The translations under genes and the position numbers were made by a program. Under the pieces are notes generated by a model. That model worked only from the letters and a program-made list of their open reading frames with translations, did no database searches and was not told the DNA's origin. Positions 13,585 to 24,526 of a stretch of 64,000 nucleotides of DNA are shown here, one piece after another. Source of the DNA: Metasolibacillus sp. (lineage in GTDB: Bacteria > Bacillota > Bacilli > Bacillales_A > Planococcaceae); contig NZ_JAMBIZ010000014.1 of assembly GCF_025291715.1 (NCBI RefSeq), positions 1-64,000 of the forward strand, in the 5' to 3' direction. Positions within the stretch are counted from its first letter, which is position 1; each line of letters starts with the position of its first letter.

Positions 13585-13677
13585 CTACGTTTCTCCCTTT
13601 CCTATACCGTTCATCTATCTAGCTTTATCTTACCGAATTAATAGAAAAAGGACAATGTATTCGTTTTCACAATTATT

Positions 13678-14619
13678 TTATATTTTTTCACCACGACGAA
13701 GTGCTTCAGCAATTTCATCAATTTTGCGCAGGCGATGGTTAACACCCGATTTGCTGACAACGCCTGTTGATACCATTTCACCAAGCTCCTTCAATGTTAC
13801 ATCTTGATATTCTACACGTAGGCGTGCAATTTCGCGCAGCTTTTCGGGTAGCTGGTCCAATCCGATAGCATTATCAATATAGCGTATATTTTCAACTTGG
13901 CGCAACGCTGCTCCAATCGTTTTATTCAAATTCGCCGTTTCACAGTTTACAATGCGGTTTACACTGTTCCTCATATCTCTCACAATGCGCACATCTTCAA
14001 ATTTTAGCATTGCTTGATGTGCTCCTACTAAGCTTAAAAAATCTGAAATTTTCTCCGCTTCTTTTAAATACGTCACAAAGCCTTTTTTCCGTTCAATCGT
14101 TTTGGCATTTAGCTGGAATGTATTCATCAAGCTGGCGAGTGCTTCACCATGCTCTTTATATAACGAATAAATTTCTAAATGATAGGACGATGTTTCTGGA
14201 TTATTGACAGAGCCCCCTGCTAAAAAGGCTCCACGTAAATAGGCTCTTTTATGGCTATTTTTTTGTACAAGGGATTCAGAGATGTCATGATTAAATTGAA
14301 ATTCATCTGAAATAATTTGCAAATCTGTTAACAATTCACGTGCACCTTCACGTACACGACAAATATATACATTATTTTTCTTTAAGCGCATCTTTTTACG
14401 CACAAGTAGTTCAACATTATATGGGTAAAGCTTTTTGACGATTGTATAAAGTCGTCTGGCAATTGCTGCATTTTCCGTTTGAATATCTAAGCTAAGCTGA
14501 CGATTTGTAAATGATAAAGAGCCATTCATGCGAATTAATGCAGAAACCTCCGCCTTTAAGCTCTCATCATCAGCCTCGACCTGTGTTAGCTCTTTTTTTG
14601 TTTCTGATGCAAACGACAT
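13678..14619 (-). CDS. whiA: DNA-binding protein WhiA
   Basis: A 313-residue WhiA: an N-terminal LAGLIDADG-derived domain (about 1-200, catalytically dead in this family; [13 protein letters not shown] is the characteristic motif near 128-140) and a C-terminal helix-turn-helix ([16 protein letters not shown] then S-G-V-N-H-R-L). In Bacillus it affects cell division and chromosome segregation. The position between yvcK and crh and the length are standard. The ATG follows AAAGGGGGA. Confidence 0.93.
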   Translation of the reverse strand: MSFASETKKELTQVEADDESLKAEVSALIRMNGSLSFTNRQLSLDIQTENAAIARRLYTIVKKLYPYNVELLVRKKMRLKKNNVYICRVREGARELLTDLQIISDEFQFNHDISESLVQKNSHKRAYLRGAFLAGGSVNNPETSSYHLEIYSLYKEHGEALASLMNTFQLNAKTIERKKGFVTYLKEAEKISDFLSLVGAHQAMLKFEDVRIVRDMRNSVNRIVNCETANLNKTIGAALRQVENIRYIDNAIGLDQLPEKLREIARLRVEYQDVTLKELGEMVSTGVVSKSGVNHRLRKIDEIAEALRRGEKI

Positions 14620-14666
14620 CGGTAGTTCCCCCTTTCTTCGTTGCGGTTCGTACTTTTATAGCCAAA

Positions 14667-15644
14667 CTACATTTTCTTTTTTCTTTGTTTTTGTTCGCTG
14701 TATTCTTCTAGCCATTGCGCTACATTCGTTGCATGATGGCGCACCGTATTATTTTTAATGCGGGCGATTTCCTTTTGAATCACTTCAATACCCATTTGCT
14801 CAATGCGTTCCACATCTACTTCCACAGGCTCTGCACATTCAGCCTGATAACTATCAATCACTTCTTGTGGCATCGCAAAATTATTAACAAGTGCTTTTTG
14901 AATAAATGGTGCTTTCATGTGTGCATGGATCGCTTCAATATGGTCTGCTGCACTATAATTTAGCGTTTCACCCTTTTGCGTCATCAAATTGCAAATATAT
15001 ATTTTCTCCGCCTTTGAGCGAATAACGGCGGTGCCTAATTCTTCTACTAACAAATTCGGGATAATGCTCGTATATAAGCTTCCTGGGCCAATTAAAATAT
15101 AGTCTGCACTATGTATCGCACGAATTGCTGCTGGCAATGGTGTTACATCTTGGGGCGATAAAAATACGCGCTTTACTGCTGCCTCTGCATGTGGAATGCG
15201 CGATTCGCCTTCAATATATGTTCCATCTACTAGCTCGGCATGCAATGTTATTTTTTTATTAGAAGCAGGTAATACTTTGCCATGTACATTTAATACTTTG
15301 CTCATTTCTGCGATAGCATGGCTAAAGTCACCTGTAATATCCGTCAATGCTGTTAGCATTAAATTCCCTAATGAATGTCCACTTAAATCCTCCGAATGAG
15401 CGAAACGATATTGAAACATTTGTTCAACGAGCGGCTCCACATCAGAAAGTGCAGCAATGACATTACGTATATCGCCTGGTGGCGGAATATCGTAATCATC
15501 GCGAAGGCGCCCTGAAGACCCGCCATCATCGGCTACCGTTACGATAGCCGTGATATCGAAGGGCTTCTTTTTTAGCCCTCGTATAACGGTAGAAAGCCCT
15601 GTGCCCCCACCGATGACTACGATTTTTTTATTGTGTTTTTCCAT
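14667..15644 (-). CDS. yvcK: YvcK, gluconeogenesis/cell-shape factor
   Basis: A 325-residue YvcK/CofD-like protein with the N-terminal V-V-I-G-G-G-T-G-L-S nucleotide-sugar-binding loop and the D-D-G-G-S-S-G-R-L-R segment near 40-49. The family binds UDP-sugars and is needed for growth on gluconeogenic carbon sources and for correct placement of PBP1 in Bacillus. It starts four bases after rapZ, in the conserved rapZ-yvcK-whiA order. Confidence 0.93.
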   Translation of the reverse strand: MEKHNKKIVVIGGGTGLSTVIRGLKKKPFDITAIVTVADDGGSSGRLRDDYDIPPPGDIRNVIAALSDVEPLVEQMFQYRFAHSEDLSGHSLGNLMLTALTDITGDFSHAIAEMSKVLNVHGKVLPASNKKITLHAELVDGTYIEGESRIPHAEAAVKRVFLSPQDVTPLPAAIRAIHSADYILIGPGSLYTSIIPNLLVEELGTAVIRSKAEKIYICNLMTQKGETLNYSAADHIEAIHAHMKAPFIQKALVNNFAMPQEVIDSYQAECAEPVEVDVERIEQMGIEVIQKEIARIKNNTVRHHATNVAQWLEEYSEQKQRKKKM

Positions 15645-15648
15645 CTCA

Positions 15649-16530
15649 TCAAGCCTTTCTATGTTTAATATCTCGATGTGTCACGACAGTATGCTCTATT
15701 TGGCTAAGCAGCTTTCCGAAATATTCAGCTAATGTCACAGAGCGATGCTGCCCACCTGTACAACCAAAGGCTATGACGAGCTGTGATTTCCCCTCTTTTT
15801 TATAAAGAGGCACCATAAATTGAAGTAAATCTGTTAGTTTAGCAATTAACTGCTGTGTCTCCTCTGTTGCTAAAACGTAAGAGGAAACTTCTGTTTGCAA
15901 GCCTGTCTTTTGACGTAGCTCCTCCACATAATATGGATTTTTCAAAAAGCGTACATCAAATACTAAATCTGCATCGATTGGCATACCGTGCTTAAAGCCA
16001 AAGGACATAACGTTCACTGAAAAAATTGGCTTATTTGAATGTGCAAATTTGCTCGTAATCATTTCGCGTAGCTCTCTAGGCTTCAGCTTGGATGTATTAA
16101 TAACGGTTTTTGCCTGGCTTTTAATTTCCGCAAGCAATTGGCGCTCTAATTTAATGCCGTCTAGCAATAAGCCTGCTGGCGCTAAAGGGTGTGAGCGACG
16201 TGTTTCTTTATAGCGTCTCACTAAGGTTTCATCATCAGCATCTAAAAATAAAATATTGCCTTGAGTCTCCTCTTGATTTGCCAGCTCCTTTAACACCTCT
16301 GGTACCGACTCAAAAAATTGATGTCCGCGCAAGTCCATCACAACAGCAATGCGTGAAATTTTTCGCTCTGAATCACGCATTAAGGCTAAAAATGTCGTAA
16401 GTAGCTCTGGCGGGATATTATCGACACAATAAAAACCTAAATCCTCAAAGCTTTGCACTGCCACCGTCTTTCCAGCACCTGACATTCCTGAAATAATTAC
16501 TAGCTCTTGTGCATATACTTGGTTTTCCAT
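15649..16530 (-). CDS. rapZ: RapZ/YvcJ nucleotide-binding protein
   Basis: P-loop protein with G-M-S-G-A-G-K-T (Walker A) near the N-terminus and the RapZ C-terminal signature [12 protein letters not shown] use ATG 16530 (M-E-N-Q) behind AAGGGAGAA; the frame also offers GTG 16551. In Bacillus, YvcJ hydrolyses GTP and affects competence; in E. coli RapZ controls GlmS through small RNAs. It is in operon with nudix and yvcK, separated by four bases or fewer from yvcK. Confidence 0.92.
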   Translation of the reverse strand: MENQVYAQELVIISGMSGAGKTVAVQSFEDLGFYCVDNIPPELLTTFLALMRDSERKISRIAVVMDLRGHQFFESVPEVLKELANQEETQGNILFLDADDETLVRRYKETRRSHPLAPAGLLLDGIKLERQLLAEIKSQAKTVINTSKLKPRELREMITSKFAHSNKPIFSVNVMSFGFKHGMPIDADLVFDVRFLKNPYYVEELRQKTGLQTEVSSYVLATEETQQLIAKLTDLLQFMVPLYKKEGKSQLVIAFGCTGGQHRSVTLAEYFGKLLSQIEHTVVTHRDIKHRKA

Positions 16531-16554
16531 AATCGATAGTTCTCCCTTCACTTA

Positions 16555-17019
16555 TTATTCCTGTGAATTTTGTATTGTTTCTTTTAAAAGCTCAAATTGC
16601 TCTGTATATTCAAAAGTACCATATTGCATCCCTTGTTGTGATGCAACAAACAATAAATTTGTTCGATCCCCTTCAGCCATTGGTAAATGATGTAATTGCT
16701 CAATATCAAACCAACCGAGCACACCTTCCTTTGTTTCCTTATAAGGAACACCTGCAATACCATGTGCGACAAATGTATAAAGCATCCACTCATTGACGAT
16801 TTCTTGGTCTCGCTTAATAACCATCGTATAAACACCTTTTAAATGAACATTTTGCGGCGTTGTATTTGTCTCTTCTTGAAATTCGCGAATTGCTGCATCA
16901 TAAATGGATTCACCGCTCTCCATTTTTCCACCTGGTGCTACATACCAACCGCGCCTCGGCTTTTGTAATAATAATATTTTTCCATCCTGTATTGCTAATA
17001 AATTGGCGATTCTTTGCAT
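16555..17019 (-). CDS. yvcI: Nudix hydrolase (YvcI-like)
   Basis: A Nudix box is clear: G-K-M-E-S-G-E-S-I-Y-D-A-A-I-R-E-F-Q-E-E-T, fitting GX5EX7REUXEE, around residues 33-53. The enzyme hydrolyses a nucleoside diphosphate linked to another group; the substrate cannot be read from sequence (the family is often annotated as 8-oxo-dGTPase). ATG 17019 was chosen over GTG 17028 because AGAGGTGAG is spaced correctly. First gene of the yvcI-rapZ-yvcK-whiA-crh operon, with TATAAT about 34 bases upstream. Confidence 0.88.
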   Translation of the reverse strand: MQRIANLLAIQDGKILLLQKPRRGWYVAPGGKMESGESIYDAAIREFQEETNTTPQNVHLKGVYTMVIKRDQEIVNEWMLYTFVAHGIAGVPYKETKEGVLGWFDIEQLHHLPMAEGDRTNLLFVASQQGMQYGTFEYTEQFELLKETIQNSQE

Positions 17020-17088
17020 ATTTCTCACCTCTAATTGAATTGCTATTTTTCATTATACATTGCTTGCGACATTTTAAGCACAAAAAAG

Positions 17089-17120
17089 AGGTTGCTTCTG
17101 CAAATAAGCAGAAACAACCT
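17089..17120 (-). terminator. trxB terminator
   Basis: On the leftward strand AGGTTGTTTCTGC pairs with GCAGAAGCAACCT (one G-U), followed by CTTTTTT. It lies downstream of trxB and upstream of the nudix gene, so it separates the two transcripts. Confidence 0.8.
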
Positions 17121-17206
17121 AAAAAATTTCAAAAAGGGAGATTCACTAATACATTTAGTATACCCTTTTATTGTTGCAAGAAAGTTACAGCATTATTAAA
17201 GTTCAA

Positions 17207-18163
<957 letters not shown>

Positions 18164-18187
18164 TTAAAGCTCAACTACACTGCCCTC

Positions 18188-18216
18188 ATCGTATACAATT
18201 CAAAAGCTAGTTTCAA
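18188..18216 (-). promoter_or_regulatory. trxB promoter
   Basis: On the leftward strand TTGAAA, 17-base spacer, TACGAT, about 37 bases before the trxB ATG. No Spx or Fur-like site is obvious. Confidence 0.6.
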
Positions 18217-18225
18217 ATAAAATGC

Positions 18226-19749
18226 CTATTCAGCCTTTGTTGGTACGAATGTTAATAACTCATTCATATACTTCGTTAATGTTGCTACACCTACACAATA
18301 ATTTTCAGCACATTGCTTTTTTGTTATATTTTCGCCAAGTGCCGATTGCAGCATATAATCAATCGCTGCTGCAATCGCCACAGGATTTTTAAAGGCATAA
18401 TTTGCACGTAAAGCAATTTCTCCAATGGAAAACCATAGCTGTAATGCTGAAGCCGCTGTAAAGCTTAGGTCACCATGTACAGCAAACAATTTTTCAGCTA
18501 CTTGTAGAAAACGAACAAAGCTCTTTTCAGATGCTGTTTCCATTTGAAATTCATGCCCAAGTGCGTAAGCTAAGCAAAGCTTTTCTACTTCATTATATTG
18601 CTCAATATCAATCCATTTAGGGTGTGCAACAATTTCCTGCTTATGTGGTGAATGTTTTAGCATAAAAAAGCCAAATAAACGGTCTGATGTGTAACTACTA
18701 TTAATTTTCTCAATAATTAATTCACGATTTTTTTCTAATGAATGCTCCTCTGTAGCAAGCGATTGCGTATGCCACGGCTCCAGCCCTTCCTTTGAAGGGT
18801 CTAAAGCAAGCAATGCTTGCCATGCAGCTTTTGCTATATCCTCCTGCTTCGAAAAATACGCAGACTGTGCTAGCCAATAATAAAAGCCTGGATCGCCTTC
18901 ATATCCTCGTTTATGCATGGAACGTAGCCATTTATAAGCCGTTTCATACTCGCCAATTAACGCTAACGTAGCGCCAAGCTTATAGCGATTTTCCCACTCA
19001 TAAGGCTGGATTTTTTTCAATAATGCCATCAGCCCTTTAAGCTCCTCCTCTTGTCGCTCGTAATAAGCAAAAACAGCTAAATTACAAAGCGCATGGAGGT
19101 TGCCATGATTTTCTCGCAAAACATGCTTTAATAAGGCGTGTGCCTGCTCCGCTTCACCAATATAAAAGTAAGCAAGCGATAAATTATTATAAGCTGGCCA
19201 TGCATCAGGAAATTTTTCGATTAACTGCTCTAGCACCTCAATCGCTTTTTGAAAATCCCCCTGCTCCATAAAGCGGCGTGCCTTCTCCTGCCCGATTAAT
19301 TTTTCCGCATCCTGCTCATCGACATCCTCTGCAATGTTTTCCTCATATTCTACGAAATCTAAAATTTCATATGCATCAAGCGCATATATACCATCTGGCT
19401 CCTGCGCTAAATATTGCTCCGCATATTTTTTAGCATCGCGCATTAAGCCTAAACAGCCTGAAACATCCGCTAGCAAAAAAACAATTTCTGAATTGCTTGG
19501 CTCTAAGCTATATGCCGTATGAATCAATTCATATGCATGCTCATAGTTTTGAGCCTCTATTTCTAATAGTCCATACTGTGTTAGCACTCTTACATCATCT
19601 GGACTTAATTCTTCTGCGCGCTTTAAATATTTATAAGCTTTATCAATTTGCTCCTTTTCAAGTGCCTTTATTGCTTTCTCGTAATAATAATCACCTGTCG
19701 GTAAAAAGGAGACAATCTTTTCTTTTTGGTGTTCTTTATTTTCCAACAA
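18226..19749 (-). CDS. TPR-repeat protein (YvcD-like)
   Basis: A 507-residue protein built of tetratricopeptide repeats: at least five copies of the A-Y-K-Y-L-K-R-A-E-E-L-S-P-D-D type are visible between residues 20 and 290. The C-terminal 200 residues are helical without clear TPRs. The start is TTG 19749 behind GGAGGAAAT. The same TPR gene lies upstream of trxB in Bacillus (yvcD), where its role is unknown; it is presumably a protein-interaction scaffold. Confidence 0.8.
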   Translation of the reverse strand: MLENKEHQKEKIVSFLPTGDYYYEKAIKALEKEQIDKAYKYLKRAEELSPDDVRVLTQYGLLEIEAQNYEHAYELIHTAYSLEPSNSEIVFLLADVSGCLGLMRDAKKYAEQYLAQEPDGIYALDAYEILDFVEYEENIAEDVDEQDAEKLIGQEKARRFMEQGDFQKAIEVLEQLIEKFPDAWPAYNNLSLAYFYIGEAEQAHALLKHVLRENHGNLHALCNLAVFAYYERQEEELKGLMALLKKIQPYEWENRYKLGATLALIGEYETAYKWLRSMHKRGYEGDPGFYYWLAQSAYFSKQEDIAKAAWQALLALDPSKEGLEPWHTQSLATEEHSLEKNRELIIEKINSSYTSDRLFGFFMLKHSPHKQEIVAHPKWIDIEQYNEVEKLCLAYALGHEFQMETASEKSFVRFLQVAEKLFAVHGDLSFTAASALQLWFSIGEIALRANYAFKNPVAIAAAIDYMLQSALGENITKKQCAENYCVGVATLTKYMNELLTFVPTKAE

Positions 19750-19773
19750 TATTTCCTCCGAAACAAGAATAGA

Positions 19774-19884
19774 GGGCTGCCTGAAAAGATAGCATCTTTT
19801 TAGACAGCCTTAACCTATATACTAAATATTTGCATTCGTCGCAAAGGGCACGTCTCAAAATGACTTTTCAGACGCGCCCTTTGC
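19774..19884. repeat. composite of two hairpins (repeat family, copy 1)
   Basis: Hairpin 1 (19774-19810) pairs GGCTGCCTGAAAAGAT with ATCTTTTTAGACAGCC; hairpin 2 (19841-19884) pairs GCAAAGGGCACGTCT with AGACGCGCCCTTTGC. The arrangement and core sequences recur at 55973-56068. Part of the gap 19750-20052, which otherwise holds only AT-rich DNA and the his terminator. Confidence 0.65.
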
Positions 19885-20013
19885 CAACAGCCTAAATACA
19901 TTTGACAGTCCTATATAACTTCATATTATTATAGCACAAACAATGCATTAGTCATGCGAACATACTTAAAAAATTCCTCAACACACTTTAATTTTAAATT
20001 AATATATAAAAAA

Positions 20014-20051
20014 CTATAGGAAAAGCATGTAACAACACACCTTTCCTATAG
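20014..20051 (-). terminator. histidine operon terminator
   Basis: CTATAGGAAA and its complement TTTCCTATAG close an 18-base loop; on the leftward strand TTTTTTAT follows. It sits directly behind hisIE. Confidence 0.75.
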
Positions 20052-20052
20052 C

Positions 20053-20667
20053 TTATTTTTTCTGATGCCTTTCCTCTAACACCTTTAATACTTCGTAAAT
20101 GTCGACCTTTTGCTCCTGTAATAAAACGAGCAAATGATACATTAAATCGGCTGCTTCCCATTTTACTTCCTCCGCATCACGATTTTTTGCACCGATGACG
20201 ACTTCCATCGCTTCCTCACCGATTTTTTTACCGATTTTATCGATGCCTTTATCGAATAAATACGTTGTATAGGCGCCTTCTGGCATTTGTTGCTCTCGCT
20301 CTTTAATTAACTCGCTTAATTTCGATAGAATGCTGACAGAGCCAACATCCTCATTGCGTACAAGCTGCTCTGTAAAGCAAGAGGTTGTACCGTTATGGCA
20401 TGCTGGACCTGCTGGCAATACTTCGACAACTAAAGCATCGCGGTCGCAGTCTGTCGTAATGGCAACGACTTGCTGTGTGTTACCGCTCGTTGCCCCTTTA
20501 TGCCATAATTCATTACGAGAGCGTGAAAAGAACCATGTTTCATTTGTTTCCATTGTTTTCGCTAAAGATTCCTCATTCATATAAGCAACTGTCAATACTT
20601 CCTTCGTTTTTGCATCTTGCACAACAGCCGTTATTAAACCTTGTTCATTAAATTTCACATCTATCAT
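20053..20667 (-). CDS. hisIE: bifunctional phosphoribosyl-AMP cyclohydrolase / phosphoribosyl-ATP pyrophosphatase
   Basis: A fusion catalysing steps 2 and 3 of histidine synthesis. Residues 1-105 are HisI, with [18 protein letters not shown] and the metal-binding D-C-D-x-D near 75-79; residues 115-200 are HisE ([14 protein letters not shown] and E-A-A-D-L-M-Y-H). ATG 20667 overlaps the hisF stop (ATGA). Last gene of the operon. Confidence 0.95.
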   Translation of the reverse strand: MIDVKFNEQGLITAVVQDAKTKEVLTVAYMNEESLAKTMETNETWFFSRSRNELWHKGATSGNTQQVVAITTDCDRDALVVEVLPAGPACHNGTTSCFTEQLVRNEDVGSVSILSKLSELIKEREQQMPEGAYTTYLFDKGIDKIGKKIGEEAMEVVIGAKNRDAEEVKWEAADLMYHLLVLLQEQKVDIYEVLKVLEERHQKK

Positions 20668-21416
20668 CGCACACAAACTCCTTTATCACGTAAATACGCT
20701 TTAATCGCTGTTACGCTCGTTTCTTTATAGTGGAAAATGGAAGCAGCTAGTGCAGCATCTGCGTCTTGTAACACCTCGGCAAAATGCTCAGCATTCCCTG
20801 CTCCTCCACTTGCAATAACAGGCACTGTTACCGCATCGCGAATCGCCTTTGTTAAGGCAACATCAAAGCCTGATTTTTCCCCATCTCGATCCATGCTCGT
20901 TAATAAAATTTCACCAGCACCTAAACGTACTGCCTCCTGTGCCCAGTCAATTGCTTGCCAAGCTGTTTTATTGCGACCCCCATGCGTATAGACCATCCAT
21001 GTGCCATCCTCCTCACAAAAATGGGCATCAATCGCCACAACGATACATTGTGAGCCGAAATAATCAGCACCTTCTTGAATTAGCTTCGGTCGCTCCAATG
21101 CGGAAGTATTAATCGATACTTTATCCGCACCTGCTCTCAATATGCGCTTCATATCGTCCAATGTGCGAATGCCACCGCCAACTGTAAACGGAATCGCTAA
21201 CGTCGCTGCTGTTTGACGGACAACATCCTCCATCGTTGCACGCCCTTCCACAGAGGCTGAAATATCTAAAAAAACAAGCTCATCGGCACCTTGCTCGTCA
21301 TAAAATGTTGCAAGCTCTACAGGATCACCCGCATCGCGTAATGACTCAAACTGAATCCCTTTGACAACGCGTCCATCCTTAACGTCTAAGCACGGAATAA
21401 TACGTTTCGTTAACAT
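20664..21416 (-). CDS. hisF: imidazole glycerol phosphate synthase cyclase subunit
   Basis: A 250-residue (beta/alpha)8-barrel HisF. It opens [16 protein letters not shown] with catalytic Asp11, and has V-G-G-G-I-R, catalytic D-R-D-G near 130, and S-G-G-A-G. With HisH it makes IGP and AICAR. It is HisF, not HisA: the [12 protein letters not shown] segment is diagnostic. ATG 21416 uses the last base of the hisH stop, leaving no room for the hisA that normally lies between them. Confidence 0.95.
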   Translation of the reverse strand: MLTKRIIPCLDVKDGRVVKGIQFESLRDAGDPVELATFYDEQGADELVFLDISASVEGRATMEDVVRQTAATLAIPFTVGGGIRTLDDMKRILRAGADKVSINTSALERPKLIQEGADYFGSQCIVVAIDAHFCEEDGTWMVYTHGGRNKTAWQAIDWAQEAVRLGAGEILLTSMDRDGEKSGFDVALTKAIRDAVTVPVIASGGAGNAEHFAEVLQDADAALAASIFHYKETSVTAIKAYLRDKGVCVR

Positions 21417-22018
21417 TACTTCACACCTTCCAGCCACTGCTTTAATAACGATAAGCCAAATTGACCTGATTTCTCAGGGTGGAATTGCATACCTGTAAAA
21501 TTATTTTTCGCTACAATTCCTGGTACTTGCACACCTTCATAATCTGCAAATGCGACAAGCTCCTCCCGCTTTAAGTCGCTTGCAAAAAAGGAATGCACAA
21601 AATAAACGAAGCGCTCATCCTGTAATGCTAGTAACCAAGTTGGTATTTGTGCAAACTGCAAATTATTCCAGCCCATATGTGGAATGCGTGGTATATTCGT
21701 AAACTTTGTAATGCGTCCCGAAAAAATGCCAAGTCCCTTTGTATAGGTCACTTCATCGCTTTCTTCAAATAAAAGCTGCATACCAAGGCAAATGCCAAGT
21801 AGCGGCTTTGTTGTTGACTGAATATATGAAGCAAGCCCTGCGTCATGCAGCCGCTTCATCGCATCTGGAAATGCACCAACCCCTGGTAAAATAAGGGCAT
21901 CCATTGCATTTAGCTGCTCTCGCTCTGCTGTGACAACAACCTCCGTGTCTAAACGCTTTAACGCTTGCTCCACGCTAAATAAGTTGCCCATGCCATAATC
22001 AATGATACCTATTTTCAC
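21416..22018 (-). CDS. hisH: imidazole glycerol phosphate synthase glutaminase subunit
   Basis: A 200-residue class I glutamine amidotransferase with the G-I-C-L-G-M-Q nucleophile elbow near residues 76-82 and the catalytic H-P-E in F-H-P-E-K-S. It supplies ammonia to HisF. The GTG start overlaps the hisB stop (GTGA). Its stop is shared by one base with hisF, so the two subunits of the complex are directly coupled. Confidence 0.95.
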   Translation of the reverse strand: MKIGIIDYGMGNLFSVEQALKRLDTEVVVTAEREQLNAMDALILPGVGAFPDAMKRLHDAGLASYIQSTTKPLLGICLGMQLLFEESDEVTYTKGLGIFSGRITKFTNIPRIPHMGWNNLQFAQIPTWLLALQDERFVYFVHSFFASDLKREELVAFADYEGVQVPGIVAKNNFTGMQFHPEKSGQFGLSLLKQWLEGVK

Positions 22019-22605
22019 GTTAACAGCCCCTTCGTTGACGGCACACCTTTTACGCGTGGGTCAATTTGCACTGCATCATCAAGCGCTCTCGCTAATGCCT
22101 TGAAAATCGCCTCGATAATATGATGTGTATTATGTCCATACGGCACGATGACATGGATATTCATACGCGCCTCTAATGCAAACTTCCATAAAAATTCATG
22201 TACTAGCTCCGTATCAAATGTGCCTACTTTTTCTGTTAATGTTGGCGTGACGCGATATTCTAAATGCGGGCGGTTTGAGCAATCGATGACAACTTGCGCC
22301 AACGCATCATCCATTGGTACAAAAGCATTGCCATAGCGCCTAATGCCTTTTTTATCGCCTAATGCCTCACGCACTACTTGCCCTAAAACGATACCAATAT
22401 CCTCTGTCGTATGATGTGCATCAATATGCGTATCGCCATCTGCGATAATTTTACCGTCAAATAAACCATGCTTTATAAATAAGTCGAGCATATGGTCCAT
22501 AAAAGGTACGCCTGTCTCAATTTGTGCCTGCCCTTCTCCGTCCAAATTTAGCTCTACTGCAATTTTCGTTTCATTTGTGTTGCGTTCTATTTTCGCGTAT
22601 CGCAT
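22015..22605 (-). CDS. hisB: imidazoleglycerol-phosphate dehydratase
   Basis: A 196-residue monofunctional IGPD, without a histidinol-phosphatase domain. The two metal-binding repeats are visible: D-A-H-H-T-T-E-D near 65-72 and H-N-T-H-H-I-I-E-A near 160-170. It starts one base after the hisD stop and ends overlapping hisH. Confidence 0.95.
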   Translation of the reverse strand: MRYAKIERNTNETKIAVELNLDGEGQAQIETGVPFMDHMLDLFIKHGLFDGKIIADGDTHIDAHHTTEDIGIVLGQVVREALGDKKGIRRYGNAFVPMDDALAQVVIDCSNRPHLEYRVTPTLTEKVGTFDTELVHEFLWKFALEARMNIHVIVPYGHNTHHIIEAIFKALARALDDAVQIDPRVKGVPSTKGLLT

Positions 22606-23886
22606 CTATACCTCTCCTTTTTTCCAGCCGCGCGCCTCAACTGCTCTAGCATGTCCTTCTAAGCCTTCTAATCTTGCTAAACGCGCAATTTTTGGCATGT
22701 TTTGCTGCCATGTTTTCTCACTATAATAAACAACGCTTGTGCGCTTAATAAAATCATCTACATTCAAGCCGCTCGCAAAGCGGGCTGTGCTATTTGTTGG
22801 CAAGACATGATTTGTCCCTGCAAAATAATCACCGACAGGCTCTGAGCTGTAACGCCCGATAAAAATAGCACCCGCATGCGTAATTTTTTGTGCATCTGCC
22901 TCTGCATCGACCGTTATAATTTCTAAATGCTCAGGTGCTAAAGAATTCACTGCGGCAATCGCCATTTCCATTGTTTCGGCTAGATAAATTTGACCGAAGC
23001 GCTCAATCGCTTGTCGTGCAATCGCTTCTCTTGGTAATATTGCAAGCTGACGCTCCACTTCCTCCGCAACTTCCTCAGCAAGCGATTCACATGTTGTAAT
23101 TAAAATTGCACATGCTAACGCATCATGCTCTGCTTGTGATAATAAGTCAGCCGCCACTTCATCTGCATAGGCTGTTTCATCTGCTAAAATCGCAATCTCA
23201 CTTGGTCCTGCAATCATATCGATTGCCACTTCGCCAAACACTTCACGCTTTGCTAATGCCACATAAATATTGCCTGGCCCTGTAATTTTATCAACAGGGG
23301 CAATTGTTTCAGTACCATAAGCTAATGCAGCAATCGCCTGCGCACCACCAATTTTATATATTTCCGTTACCCCTAAAATATGTGCTGCAACAAGCACTGC
23401 GTCTGGCAATTTGCCATTTTTACTAGCAGGGGATGTAATAACGATGCGCTTTACTCCCGCAACCTGTGCTGGAATAACATTCATTAAGACCGATGATGGG
23501 TATGCCGCTGACCCTCCTGGCACATATAGTCCTACTGCATCTAACGGGATAATGCGCTGTGCTAAATAGGAGCCATCTGCTAAAGGTAACTTATAACCTG
23601 TGCGATGTTGCTGTTCATGATAAAGGCGAATATTTGCTGCTGCTTCCGTTAAATCCTGCAACAACACTTGGTCAAAGTTAGCAACGGCTTCCTCTATTTC
23701 TTCCTGCAAAACACGGAAATCAGTCAAGGTGACACCATCCCATTTTTCGCTATATGTACGAATGGCCATATCGCCTTGTGCCTTGACGTTTGCAAGCACC
23801 TCACGCACGACAGCTAGTTGCTGTTCATTGCCCCCCTCTAATGGGCGCTTTAATGAAATATTGTTTGTTAATGTTGTAATTTGCAT
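22606..23886 (-). CDS. hisD: histidinol dehydrogenase
   Basis: A 426-residue zinc-dependent HisD, catalysing the last two oxidations of histidine synthesis. Conserved stretches include Y-V-P-G-G-S-A-A-Y-P-S-S-V, G-P-G-N-I-Y-V, A-G-P-S-E-I, A-E-H-D and the C-terminal G-T-N-H-V-L-P-T. Full length. It sits 16 bases after hisG. Confidence 0.96.
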   Translation of the reverse strand: MQITTLTNNISLKRPLEGGNEQQLAVVREVLANVKAQGDMAIRTYSEKWDGVTLTDFRVLQEEIEEAVANFDQVLLQDLTEAAANIRLYHEQQHRTGYKLPLADGSYLAQRIIPLDAVGLYVPGGSAAYPSSVLMNVIPAQVAGVKRIVITSPASKNGKLPDAVLVAAHILGVTEIYKIGGAQAIAALAYGTETIAPVDKITGPGNIYVALAKREVFGEVAIDMIAGPSEIAILADETAYADEVAADLLSQAEHDALACAILITTCESLAEEVAEEVERQLAILPREAIARQAIERFGQIYLAETMEMAIAAVNSLAPEHLEIITVDAEADAQKITHAGAIFIGRYSSEPVGDYFAGTNHVLPTNSTARFASGLNVDDFIKRTSVVYYSEKTWQQNMPKIARLARLEGLEGHARAVEARGWKKGEV

Positions 23887-23902
23887 ATATTAGCCCTTCT
23901 TC

Positions 23903-24526
23903 CTAGTCAACGCATTTTCTTAAACGACTTACTAATTCTTGAATGCGTGCGCTTTTCAAACGATAACTTACAGGATTTGCGATTAAACGTGATGACACAT
24001 CCGCGATATGCTCATATTCCACAAGCCCGTTTTCTTTTAATGTGCGTCCTGTTGATACAATATCAACGATGCGATCCGCTAATCCAATCATCGGTGCCAG
24101 CTCAATCGAACCATTTAATTCGATAATTTCAACCTGCTCACCAATTTCCTTATAATACTTCGTCGCAATATGCGGATACTTTGTTGCTATGCGAGGTGCT
24201 ACTTCATTCATCGTTGTATCAGGCAACCCTGCCGAGGCAATATAGCAGGCGCTGATTTTTAAATCAAGCAGCTCATGCACCGTGCGTTGTTGCTCTAATA
24301 AAACATCTTTTCCTGCAATGCCTATATCTGCAACACCATGCTCTACATAAACAGGCACATCCATCGGCTTCGCTAAAATAAAGCGAATATTTTCCTCTGG
24401 AATTTCAATCATCAGCCTGCGTGTTTCTTCCATTTCATCGGGCAACCTGAAGCCTGCATTTTCTAATATTTTGCATGCCTCCGTAAAAATACGTCCTTTC
24501 GGCATCGCAATTGTTAGCTCTGTCAT
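23903..24526 (-). CDS. hisG: ATP phosphoribosyltransferase, short form
   Basis: A 207-residue HisG of the short class, lacking the C-terminal regulatory domain, so it needs HisZ (next gene upstream) for activity and histidine feedback. The pattern I-A-M-P-K-G-R, then D-I-G-I-A-G-K-D, and the PRPP loop [11 protein letters not shown] near the C-terminus fit. It overlaps hisZ by four bases. Confidence 0.95.
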   Translation of the reverse strand: MTELTIAMPKGRIFTEACKILENAGFRLPDEMEETRRLMIEIPEENIRFILAKPMDVPVYVEHGVADIGIAGKDVLLEQQRTVHELLDLKISACYIASAGLPDTTMNEVAPRIATKYPHIATKYYKEIGEQVEIIELNGSIELAPMIGLADRIVDIVSTGRTLKENGLVEYEHIADVSSRLIANPVSYRLKSARIQELVSRLRKCVD

